Shown: positions 1 through 6,124 of the stretch, piece after piece | How positions within the stretch are numbered: position 1 is the stretch's first letter | How the letters are laid out: each line of letters opens with the position of its first letter | Assembly: GCA_017959645.1 (NCBI GenBank) | Contig: JAGDAE010000027.1 | Location: forward strand, 1 to 12,833 | DNA length: 12,833 bases | DNA from: Kiritimatiellia bacterium | GTDB taxonomy: Bacteria; Verrucomicrobiota; Kiritimatiellia; RFP12; UBA1067 | Reading direction: 5' to 3' | Program-made: the position numbers and the translations under genes | Notes under the pieces: generated by a model | The model's input: only the letters and a program-made list of their open reading frames with translations | What the model was told of the DNA's origin: nothing | Databases searched by the model: none

Positions 1-11
1 ATTCCGGGAGG

Positions 12-170
12 TCTCTTATTTTAAAGAGATTTTCGCACTACAGCCTTGGTTTTCTTACAGAGAGGATTTGAACCCTCCGCCTATGGTTTTGCTTACATAG
101 ACTTTCCTGGCTTATGTATTCACCAGTTATCCTTCTCCCTCAACCCGAAGGCTTCTTGGGAAGGACGAGA
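12..170 (-). ncRNA. Structured RNA or tRNA-like remnant, unassigned
   Basis: On the minus strand this stretch folds into a row of hairpins. Pairing segments are 131-139 with 158-164, 107-110 with 123-126, 81-85 with 96-100 (five perfect pairs, 10-nt loop) and 12-17 with 24-29. A T-arm-like hairpin at about 61-77 contains TTCAAAT and resembles the 3' end of a tRNA. However, the T loop has one extra G, the anticodon-like loop is 10 nt rather than 7, and I find no 5' acceptor strand to pair with the sequence after the T arm. It may be a degraded tRNA, a tRNA-like end of a larger RNA, or chance. I do not recognise a known RNA family here. Confidence 0.25.
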
Positions 171-275
171 AACCCGCCCTTGTTTTATCTTAACATATCA
201 AAGAACTTTCACAATACAAAGATAACAAAAAAATCTGGAATATCCAAATATTTATGTAACTTTTTTTGTTTTTTG

Positions 276-354
276 TTGCGGGGGTAGGATTTGAACCGTT
301 TATTACGACCTCCAGGTTATGAGCCTGGCGAGCTACCTACTGCTCTACCCCACA
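276..354 (-). tRNA. tRNA-Met(CAU) with a 6-nt insertion in the T stem
   Basis: Read on the minus strand, the acceptor stem TGTGGGG/CCCCGCA pairs over seven positions (one G-U). The D stem GAGC/GCTC is perfect. The anticodon stem CCAGG/CCTGG encloses CTCATAA, giving anticodon CAU. The T loop TTCAAAT is normal. The 5' strand of the T stem reads GTA, then ATAAAC, then GG, against CCTAC on the 3' strand, so six extra bases split an otherwise perfect five-pair stem. The discriminator is A and CCA is not encoded. With a Met body and no initiator-type features checked, it could be elongator tRNA-Met or an Ile2-type tRNA with modified C34. The insertion makes a pseudogene, sequencing error or unusual processing possible. 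Confidence 0.7.
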
Positions 355-439
355 ATGTAATCTGTCTTTCCAGTGCCAAGTCTGCTATTTATTTATGACG
401 AGAGCGCAATACTGACTATCTCACCACTTTCTTACTGTC

Positions 440-646
440 TTAAAGTGCTACTTCCTCTTCACCGGCAACTGCACCAATAACAAGAGTGTCTTCCTGAACA
501 GCAAGAGTGTCTTCCTGAACATCAAGACTGTCAACTACCTCGACAGATTCAACCTCTGCGGGCTGATTCTTCTTGTTTGAGTTGTTGCAGGAAACTGCAC
601 CAAAGGTCAGCATAGCACCTAAAACAAATACTAAAATCTTCTTCAT
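440..646 (-). CDS. Small repeat-containing lipoprotein, function unknown
   Basis: This encodes a 68-residue protein. Residues 1-19 form a signal peptide with a KK n-region and a hydrophobic core. It ends in AVSC, so Cys20 is a plausible lipidation site, although the -3 position is Ala rather than the usual Leu. The mature part is Asn/Lys-rich and then very acidic, with two copies of the heptad VQEDTLx encoded by a 21-bp tandem repeat. It probably ends up anchored in a membrane facing the periplasm or cell surface. The style resembles small Bacteroidota lipoproteins. No enzymatic domain is visible. Codon choice is AT-rich, unlike the genes after position 1300. Upstream of the start (minus strand) the leader is A/T-rich with no strong Shine-Dalgarno. 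The family is not recognised. Confidence 0.6.
   Translation of the reverse strand: MKKILVFVLGAMLTFGAVSCNNSNKKNQPAEVESVEVVDSLDVQEDTLAVQEDTLVIGAVAGEEEVAL
481..522. repeat. Two tandem 21-bp repeats inside the lipoprotein gene
   Basis: Positions 481-501 and 502-522 are two copies of a 21-bp unit beginning CAAGAGTGTCTTCCTGAACA, differing only in the last base. A decayed third copy starts at 523 (CAAGACTGTC). In frame they encode heptads of the form VQEDTLx. Confidence 0.9.
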
Positions 647-826
647 AGAACTTAAATTATTTTTGTATCAGGTCCGGTGTGTTAGTTAAAACAAGGTTCC
701 GAAAGATCAACTATTTAGCTTAGCTTAGAGATGTTGTTGCGGTATGAACCTTTAAACAAACAAACACATAACAAAACCTTTATAAATATAACAAACTTTT
801 CAGAAAATCTTCAAGTCTGTTGTATT
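647..826. other. AT-rich intergenic region
   Basis: This lies between the lipoprotein start and the tRNA-Ser 3' end. It is A/T-rich with a short GCTTA tandem near 718-727. I see no convincing gene, promoter match or terminator in it. A short plus-strand reading frame that crosses it runs into the tRNA-Ser and has no coding character. Confidence 0.5.
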
Positions 827-914
827 TGGCGGAGGGTGAGGGATTCGAACCCCCGGGACGTTGCCGCCCAACGGTTTTCAAGACCGCCGCTATCGACCAC
901 TCAGCCAACCCTCC
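827..914 (-). tRNA. tRNA-Ser(UGA)
   Basis: On the minus strand the acceptor GGAGGGT (914-908) pairs with ACCCTCC (837-831), followed by discriminator G and an encoded CCA (829-827). The anticodon loop CTTGAAA gives UGA, serine, reading UCA and related codons. A class II long variable arm (GGGCGGCAACGTCCC region) lies before a normal T arm with TTCGAAT. All helices are intact, so this copy should be functional. It is oriented away from a second, very similar tRNA-Ser(UGA) at 1145-1234. Confidence 0.95.
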
Positions 915-920
915 AATAAT

Positions 921-980
921 TTGCTGTACAGGTGAGATTCGAACAAGTATCGTCTCTAGGTGAAGAGTTGTAATTCTCTT
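921..980 (-). pseudogene. Truncated tRNA-like element
   Basis: On the minus strand there is a T-loop sequence TTCGAAT (943-937) with CTCAC as its 3' stem strand. Further upstream is a five-pair hairpin AAGAG/CTCTT (980-976 with 967-963) in the place of an anticodon arm. The expected T-stem partner GTGAG is missing (ACTTG instead), the anticodon-like loop is 8 nt, and no 5' acceptor strand matches the 3' end before the 5S gene begins. This looks like a tRNA whose 5' part is lost, either by decay or at a sequence junction. Confidence 0.3.
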
Positions 981-1002
981 TAGTTCCCAAGCAAACGGTT
1001 TT

Positions 1003-1119
1003 TGCCGGTGGCCCTAGAGGAGTTGTCATACCCGTTCCCATTCCGAACACGGAAGTCAAGGGCTCCATCGCCGAGGGTAGTGCGGGACTCGCCCGTGCGA
1101 GAGTAGGACGCTGCCGGCT
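1003..1119 (+). rRNA. 5S ribosomal RNA
   Basis: This is the RNA of the central protuberance of the large ribosomal subunit. The conserved core CCGTTCCCATTCCGAACACG lies at about 1029-1048, with GAAGT following. The terminal helix pairs GCCGGTGGC near 1004 with GCTGCCGGC ending at 1118, allowing two wobble pairs. Length is about 117 nt, normal for 5S. A run of six T follows at 1119-1124 and may serve as the terminator U-tract. No 23S gene precedes it; the upstream 90 nt hold a truncated tRNA-like element on the other strand. A 5S gene separated from its operon or an assembly junction are both possible. Confidence 0.95.
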
Positions 1120-1144
1120 TTTTTGCATACTTGCACCGACATCC

Positions 1145-1234
1145 GGAGGGTTGGCGGAGTGGTTGAACGCGGCGGTCTTGAAAACCGTTGAGGATTCACG
1201 TCCTCCGGGGGTTCGAATCCCTCACCCTCCGCCA
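1145..1234 (+). tRNA. tRNA-Ser(UGA)
   Basis: Acceptor GGAGGGT (1145-1151) pairs with ACCCTCC (1224-1230), then discriminator G and encoded CCA (1232-1234). The anticodon loop CTTGAAA gives UGA. The long variable arm (GAGGATTCACGTCCTC) marks class II serine tRNA, and the T arm with TTCGAAT is normal. It follows the 5S gene by 25 nt and may be transcribed with it. Its anticodon region and its last roughly 31 nt match the minus-strand tRNA-Ser at 827-914, while the D and variable arms differ. Confidence 0.96.
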
Positions 1235-1240
1235 AGCCGG

Positions 1241-1270
1241 CAGACTCGAGACTTTACCCCGTCTGTATTT
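1241..1270 (+). terminator. Possible weak terminator after tRNA-Ser
   Basis: GCAGAC (1241-1246) can pair with GTCTGT (1261-1266) over about six positions, around a 14-nt loop. A short TATTT follows. The stem is short and the T run is poor, so this is only a candidate for ending the 5S/tRNA transcript before the next operon promoter. Confidence 0.25.
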
Positions 1271-1295
1271 CGCCGCACACGCGAGGCGGAAAATA

Positions 1296-1304
1296 TGATA
1301 TAAT
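1296..1304 (+). promoter_or_regulatory. Extended -10 promoter for the AI-2E/helicase/mutS operon
   Basis: TGATATAAT is a perfect TGnTATAAT extended -10 element. No good -35 hexamer lies at the right distance, which is tolerated by extended -10 promoters. Only 7 nt separate the -10 box from the ATG at 1312, so transcription should begin on or next to the start codon and the mRNA is predicted to be leaderless. Confidence 0.75.
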
Positions 1305-1311
1305 ACCGGAC

Positions 1312-2403
1312 ATGACAGAATTAAGCGAAACTCAGCGAAAGACGATTGCGAGCGGGCTTACGATCCTCGCGCTTGCGGTCGTGTTTGCGTTTGTGTCCTT
1401 TCTGGTGTGGGTCGCGTTCAAGGCGTTGGCGTTCGCCTCGTCGGCGATAGTTCCGGTGGTGCTCGGATTTTTTCTGGCGCTGTTCTTCAAGCCGTACTAC
1501 CGGTGGTGGAAGAAGCTGCTGAAGAATCCGACGCTGGCGCTCGTGGCCATGCTGGCGACGGTGTTTGTTCCGCTCGGCTTTCTGCTGTGGTACGCCGGGG
1601 CGGTGATAGTCGACCAGGTGGCGAATCTGGTGCGGCAGGGTCCGGAGATCGTCGCCCAGGTCACGGAGTGGTTCCGGGCGACGTTCCCCAAGATGGAAGG
1701 TCTGCTTGCGCAGTTCGGCGTCGATCTCAAGTCGATTGGCGATGTGTTCACGAACTACGGCGGGGCGGCGCTGAAGGCGGGGTCGGGGGCGCTGAAGTGC
1801 GTCGCCGGCATCGTCTCGGCTCTGGTGACGCTGATTTTCTTCGTTTTCTTTCTGATGACGCGCGACCGGCGCGGTGGAGAGATCGTGGCGGAGATGCCGT
1901 TTCTGAAGCCGGAGACGCGGGAGTTCGTGGCCGGGCAGATCGATTCGTTCATCGATATACTCGTGTCGTTTTTCCAGCGCCAGACGGTCATATGCCTCAT
2001 TGAGGGGGTATATTACGGCGCCGGTTTCGCGCTGGTCGGTCTGCCGTACGGTTTTCTGATCGGTTTTTCGCTCGGGGTTTTGAATCTCGTGCCGCTTTTC
2101 GGTTCGGCGGTGTGCCTTCCGCTCGCGCTGCCGCTGGCGTATTTCGGCGGCGGGTCGCTGCTGCGGCTGGCGCTGGTCGTCTGCGTATGGGCGCTGGGGC
2201 AGTTTCTCGACGGGTATCTGATAACGCCGAAGATACAGGGGGACAAGACCGGGCTCGGCTACGCCGGGGTGATTTTCTCGTTTTTCTTCTGGGGGACGGT
2301 GCTCGGGCCGCTGCTGGGGTTGCTGTTGGCGATTCCGCTTTCGGCGTTCTGCGTGGTGCTGTGGCGGGCGGTAAAATCGAAATACATAAAACCGGTGGTG
2401 TGA
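1312..2403 (+). CDS. AI-2E family transporter-like membrane protein
   Basis: This is a 363-residue polytopic inner-membrane protein of the AI-2E/UPF0118 family (relatives are TqsA, PerM, YdiK). Hydrophobic segments lie at about 12-36, 41-59, 74-100, 160-182, 226-244, 247-276, 282-300 and 318-350. A hydrophilic stretch sits at about 101-158 between the third and fourth. The family signature VPLFGS (260-265) and the ITPKIQG motif (304-310) are present. Family members export small molecules or ions; the substrate cannot be told from sequence, and quorum-signal export should not be assumed. The start is fixed by the -10 box 7 nt upstream and the absence of room for a ribosome-binding site. Its stop codon abuts the helicase ATG, so it is the first gene of a three-gene operon. 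Confidence 0.9.
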   Translation: MTELSETQRKTIASGLTILALAVVFAFVSFLVWVAFKALAFASSAIVPVVLGFFLALFFKPYYRWWKKLLKNPTLALVAMLATVFVPLGFLLWYAGAVIVDQVANLVRQGPEIVAQVTEWFRATFPKMEGLLAQFGVDLKSIGDVFTNYGGAALKAGSGALKCVAGIVSALVTLIFFVFFLMTRDRRGGEIVAEMPFLKPETREFVAGQIDSFIDILVSFFQRQTVICLIEGVYYGAGFALVGLPYGFLIGFSLGVLNLVPLFGSAVCLPLALPLAYFGGGSLLRLALVVCVWALGQFLDGYLITPKIQGDKTGLGYAGVIFSFFFWGTVLGPLLGLLLAIPLSAFCVVLWRAVKSKYIKPVV

Positions 2404-3711
2404 ATGTTTGAAGGAAGCGTTTTCGGGCGGCTCGACCAGAAGCTGCAGCGTGCGATAGCCGAGGCGGGGTATGAGAAGCCGACGCCGATACAGGAGGAGG
2501 CGATACCGCATCTGCTCGCCGGGCGTGACCTGATCGGCTGCGCCCAGACCGGAACCGGCAAGACGGCGGCGTTCATGCTGCCGATTCTCGATCGGCTCGT
2601 CAAGGTGCGCCGTCCGCGGCATATCGGCCACCCGCGCGCGCTGGTGCTTTCGCCGACGCGCGAGCTGGCGGCGCAGACGGCGGAGAACGTGAAAAAGTAT
2701 TCCTGCTACGCCGCTCTTCCGTTCGCGTGCGTGTTCGGCGGGGTTTCGCAGTTCGGGCAGGTGAAGGACATCAAGAAGGGCGCGGAGACGGTAATCGCGT
2801 GCCCCGGGCGGCTCATCGACCTGATGACGCAGGGGATTCTGTATCTCGACCAGGTCGAATGCTTCGTGCTGGACGAGGCGGACCGGATGCTCGACATGGG
2901 CTTTCTGCCCGACATCAGGCGGATAATCTCGAAACTGCCCAAGGCGAGGCAGTCGCTCTTTTTCTCGGCGACGATGTCGCCGCAGATCATGAAGCTCGCG
3001 GGCGAACTGGTGAAGGATCCGGTTTCGGTGGATATTTCGCCGGATACGCCGACGGTCGAGAAGATAAACCAGAGGGTCATGTTCGTCGAGAAAAACCGCA
3101 AGGATTCGCTGCTGATCCATCTGCTCGGGGAGCATCCGGAGTGGAAGAAGGTCGTGGTTTTCGCGAAGATGCGGCACGGCGCGGACCGGATAAACAAGAA
3201 ACTGTCGCGCGCGGGGATATCTTCCGCGGCGATACATTCGGACAAGACGCAGAACCAGCGCACGAGGGCGCTGGACGGGTTCAAAAAAGGGGATATACGC
3301 GTTCTCGTGGCTACGGATATCGCGAGCCGCGGAATCGACGTACCCTTCGTCGACGCGGTGGTGAACATGGAGCTGCCGCTCGAGACGGAAAGCTACGTGC
3401 ACCGTATCGGCCGCACCGCGCGGGCCGGCGAATCGGGCTCGGCGGTCAGTTTCGTCTCGCGCGAGGAACGCGGACAGCTGAAGGCGGTCGAGCGGCTCAT
3501 AAAGAAGACGATACCGGTCGATCGCGAGGGGAATCCTTTCGAGGAAGGCAAGGAGATGCCACCGGCGCCGTGGCAGAACGCGCCGAAGGAGACGGATGGG
3601 AAAGAGTCCGGACACGGCGGCGGACGCGGACATCACGGCGGCAGGGGCAAGAAACGCAAATCCTTCCTTGGCCACCGACAGCCGGATTTCGGGCGGAAGC
3701 GCCATGGCTGA
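2404..3711 (+). CDS. DEAD-box ATP-dependent RNA helicase, RhlE-like
   Basis: This is a 435-residue cytoplasmic RNA helicase that uses ATP to open short RNA duplexes, with likely roles in ribosome assembly or RNA decay. Motifs appear in order: Q motif (PTPIQ, 26-30), Walker A AQTGTGKT (47-54), PTRELA (84-89), PGR (134-136), DEAD (157-160), SAT (188-190), ATDIASRGID (303-312) and HRIGRTAR (333-340). The core is complete. The tail from about 400 is Gly/His/Arg-rich and basic, as in RhlE and SrmB relatives, and probably binds RNA. The ATG follows the preceding TGA with no gap and no clear Shine-Dalgarno, suggesting translational coupling. The 3' end overlaps mutS by 8 nt. The exact subfamily (RhlE, CsdA or other) is not certain. 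Confidence 0.95.
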   Translation: MFEGSVFGRLDQKLQRAIAEAGYEKPTPIQEEAIPHLLAGRDLIGCAQTGTGKTAAFMLPILDRLVKVRRPRHIGHPRALVLSPTRELAAQTAENVKKYSCYAALPFACVFGGVSQFGQVKDIKKGAETVIACPGRLIDLMTQGILYLDQVECFVLDEADRMLDMGFLPDIRRIISKLPKARQSLFFSATMSPQIMKLAGELVKDPVSVDISPDTPTVEKINQRVMFVEKNRKDSLLIHLLGEHPEWKKVVVFAKMRHGADRINKKLSRAGISSAAIHSDKTQNQRTRALDGFKKGDIRVLVATDIASRGIDVPFVDAVVNMELPLETESYVHRIGRTARAGESGSAVSFVSREERGQLKAVERLIKKTIPVDREGNPFEEGKEMPPAPWQNAPKETDGKESGHGGGRGHHGGRGKKRKSFLGHRQPDFGRKRHG

Positions 3712-6079
3712 AGAACTCACGCCGATGATGCGCCAGTACCTTGCGATCAAACGCGAGGTTCCGTCCGGCGCGATCGTGATGTTCCGGCTCGGGGACTTCT
3801 ACGAGATGTTCGGGGAGGACGCCATAACGGCGGCTCCGATTCTCGGCGCTACGCTGACCCACCGCGGAAACCAGCCGATGTGCGGCGTTCCCCACCACGC
3901 GCTCAATACATACCTCGCGAAACTCGTCCGTGCCGGAAAGACGGCGGCGCTGTGCGACCAGGTGGAGGATCCGAAGACCGCGAAAGGTCTGGTCAGGCGC
4001 GAGGTCACGCGCATCGTCACGCCCGGCACCGTCACCGAGGACGGGCTGCTCGACGAGACGGCGAACAACTACATCGCCGCGGTATCGGGTTTTTCGATTG
4101 CGCTGCTCGATCTTTCGACGGGAGAGTTTTTTGCCGAGGAGCCGCCGACGCGCGAGAAGCTCGACGAGGCGATCGAGCGGTATTCTCCGGCGGAGATTCT
4201 CGAGCCGAACGACGACAACCGCTGGACGTTTTCGCCCGAGGTGGCGACCGACGTCCTTGCGCGCCATTTCAAGGTGGTGTCGCTCGAAGGGTTCGGATTC
4301 TCCGGCAGGCTTGACGCGGTTTCCGCAGCCGGGGCGCTGCTCTACCACGTCGGGACGGTCTTGCGCCATTCGCTTGGGCACGTGCGCAAGCTGCGGCTCA
4401 GGCAGGCGGACGACGGGCTCGTGCTCGACGCCGGGACGATACGGCATCTGCAGCTTCTGCCCGGCGGAGACGTTCCGAAAGACGCGACGCTCTACGGGGT
4501 GCTCGACGTGACCAAGACGCCGATGGGCGCGCGGACGCTGAGGAACTGGATCGCGCGTCCGCTCGCAAGATCGGCAGACATCAATGCGCGGCTCGACGGG
4601 GTGGAGAGATATGTCGGCGACCGGACGGAACTCGCCAGGCTCAGACGGCTTCTTTCCGGCGTGCGCGATCTGGAGCGGCTGGTGCAGAAGGTCGATTCGG
4701 GAAGGGCGAATCCGCGCGATCTCAAGGCGCTGTCCGCGAGTTTGAGGCCGGTGCCAGACATCGGCGTCGGCGTTCCGCAGCCGGAGCTGGTCGATCTCGT
4801 CGATCGTTCGATTGCCGACGAAGCGCCGGTTGCGCTGGCGGACGGCGGATTCATCGCCTCCGGTTTCGACGCGGAACTCGACGATTTGAGGAAAATCGCC
4901 AGCGACGGCCACCGGTATTTGGCCGAATACCAGACGCGCGAGCAGCAGCGTACGGGAATCGCGAAGCTCAAGGTCAAGCACGTGTCCACTTTCGGGTTCG
5001 TGATCGAGATTCCGAAGGGATCGGTCGCCATGGCTCCGGCGGAATACGAGCGGAGGCAGACGCTGACGACGGGCGAGCGCTACACGACGCCGGAACTGAA
5101 GGAATACGAGCGCAAGGTGCTGGGGGCGCAGGAGAAGTCGATTGCGATCGAACAGCGCCTGTTCAGGGAAATACTCGCCAAGATCGCGGAAAAAACGGCG
5201 GAAATACAGGATACCGCGCTTCAGATCGGCGAACTGGACGCCACGCTGTCGCTTGCCGATCGGGCGCTGGCGGCGGGATACGTGCGGCCGGTCGTCGACG
5301 ACGGCGACGAACTGGAGATCGTCGACGGGCGCCACCCGATAATCGAGCAGCTGCCTGACGCCGAACCGTTCGTTCCCAACAGCGCGAAGCTGAACACGAC
5401 GACCGACCAGATACTGCTCATCACCGGGCCGAACATGGCGGGCAAATCGACGTACATCCGCCAGGTCGCCACGCTGGCTGTCATGGCGCAGGCGGGATCG
5501 TTCGTTCCGGCCGCGTCGATGCGCGCGGGCGCGATCGACCGGGTGTTCACGCGGATCGGAGCGGGCGACGATCTTGCGCGCGGGCGCTCCACGTTCCTCG
5601 TCGAAATGCAGGAGACCGCGAACATCCTGAACAACGCGACGCCGAAGTCGCTGATCGTGCTTGACGAAATAGGGCGGGGAACCTCGACATTCGACGGAAT
5701 CTCGATCGCGTGGGCGGTCGCCGAATATCTGCACGGCAAGGAATCCGTCAAGGCGAAGACGCTTTTCGCGACCCACTACCACGAACTCGCCGACCTCGCC
5801 GACGCCTATCCGGGAATCAAGAACTACACGGTGATGGTCAAAGAGGAGAACGGCCGGATCGCGTTTCTGCGCCGGATCGCCCCCGGAGTCGCGGAGAAGA
5901 GTTTCGGCATCCACGTCGGGGCGATGGCCGGTCTGCCGCAGGAGGTCGTCGACCGGGCGTCGAAGATACTCGCGAACCTGGAGGCGAACGAAATCGACGT
6001 GAACGCGAAGGGGAAGATGGTGCGCAGACCGCGCAAGAAGCTCTCGGAAATGCCGGGGCAGATGATGTTCGACCTGTAA
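3704..6079 (+). CDS. mutS: DNA mismatch repair protein MutS
   Basis: This encodes a 791-residue MutS, the dimeric ATPase clamp that recognises mispairs and starts mismatch repair. The N-terminal mismatch-binding domain has the Phe-X-Glu motif as FYE (32-34) within GDFYEMF. The C-terminal ABC-type ATPase has Walker A GPNMAGKST (575-583), the STFLVEMQE signature, Walker B with Asp654 and Glu655, and ATHYHEL. Connector, lever and clamp regions fit the usual order. It is somewhat shorter than E. coli MutS (853) with a short C-terminal tail. I chose the ATG at 3704 because family homology starts there (MAEELTPMMRQYLAIK). An in-frame ATG at 3596 would add 36 residues that are only the other frame of the helicase tail. 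The start overlaps the helicase stop by 8 nt. No mutL is in the window. Confidence 0.96.
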   Translation: MAEELTPMMRQYLAIKREVPSGAIVMFRLGDFYEMFGEDAITAAPILGATLTHRGNQPMCGVPHHALNTYLAKLVRAGKTAALCDQVEDPKTAKGLVRREVTRIVTPGTVTEDGLLDETANNYIAAVSGFSIALLDLSTGEFFAEEPPTREKLDEAIERYSPAEILEPNDDNRWTFSPEVATDVLARHFKVVSLEGFGFSGRLDAVSAAGALLYHVGTVLRHSLGHVRKLRLRQADDGLVLDAGTIRHLQLLPGGDVPKDATLYGVLDVTKTPMGARTLRNWIARPLARSADINARLDGVERYVGDRTELARLRRLLSGVRDLERLVQKVDSGRANPRDLKALSASLRPVPDIGVGVPQPELVDLVDRSIADEAPVALADGGFIASGFDAELDDLRKIASDGHRYLAEYQTREQQRTGIAKLKVKHVSTFGFVIEIPKGSVAMAPAEYERRQTLTTGERYTTPELKEYERKVLGAQEKSIAIEQRLFREILAKIAEKTAEIQDTALQIGELDATLSLADRALAAGYVRPVVDDGDELEIVDGRHPIIEQLPDAEPFVPNSAKLNTTTDQILLITGPNMAGKSTYIRQVATLAVMAQAGSFVPAASMRAGAIDRVFTRIGAGDDLARGRSTFLVEMQETANILNNATPKSLIVLDEIGRGTSTFDGISIAWAVAEYLHGKESVKAKTLFATHYHELADLADAYPGIKNYTVMVKEENGRIAFLRRIAPGVAEKSFGIHVGAMAGLPQEVVDRASKILANLEANEIDVNAKGKMVRRPRKKLSEMPGQMMFDL

Positions 6080-6087
6080 AAACACGC

Positions 6088-6117
6088 TTGCCTCCGGGCG
6101 GCACAATATGATACAAT
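6088..6117 (+). promoter_or_regulatory. Promoter of the GH97 operon
   Basis: TTGCCT (6088-6093) is a 4/6 match to the -35 consensus. After 18 nt comes TACAAT (6112-6117), preceded by TGA to make an extended -10. The ATG at 6125 begins 7 nt after the -10 box, the same spacing as at the operon starting at 1312, so a leaderless transcript is predicted. A small imperfect inverted repeat (TGCC/GGCA) lies in the spacer at about 6089-6103. Confidence 0.7.
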
Positions 6118-6124
6118 CGAGACC

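Noticed and set aside
12..170. tmRNA, RNase P RNA or a CRISPR array
   Set aside because: No tag reading frame or tmRNA acceptor end, no RNase P core motif, and no evenly spaced repeats are visible here or elsewhere in the window.
901..1128. Small minus-strand frame across the 5S gene
   Set aside because: It lies on top of the 5S rRNA and tRNA-like sequence and has no protein features.
826..1235. tRNA-Ser copies as attachment sites of an integrated element
   Set aside because: The shared 31-nt segments are inverted, not direct, and no integrase or mobile-element gene lies between or beside them.
3596..3703. In-frame extension of MutS by 36 residues from an upstream ATG
   Set aside because: The extra residues are the shifted reading of the helicase Gly-rich tail, and MutS homology starts at the ATG at 3704.
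1321..3750. Long minus-strand reading frame of 809 codons opposite the transporter and helicase genes
   Set aside because: It is an antisense shadow caused by GC-rich third positions. The product is low-complexity and Arg-rich without any domain, and both genes on the plus strand have full family motifs.
3497..6106. Minus-strand reading frame of 869 codons opposite mutS
   Set aside because: Same GC-driven shadow. The translation is Arg/His/Leu-rich with no recognisable motif, and mutS is complete on the other strand.
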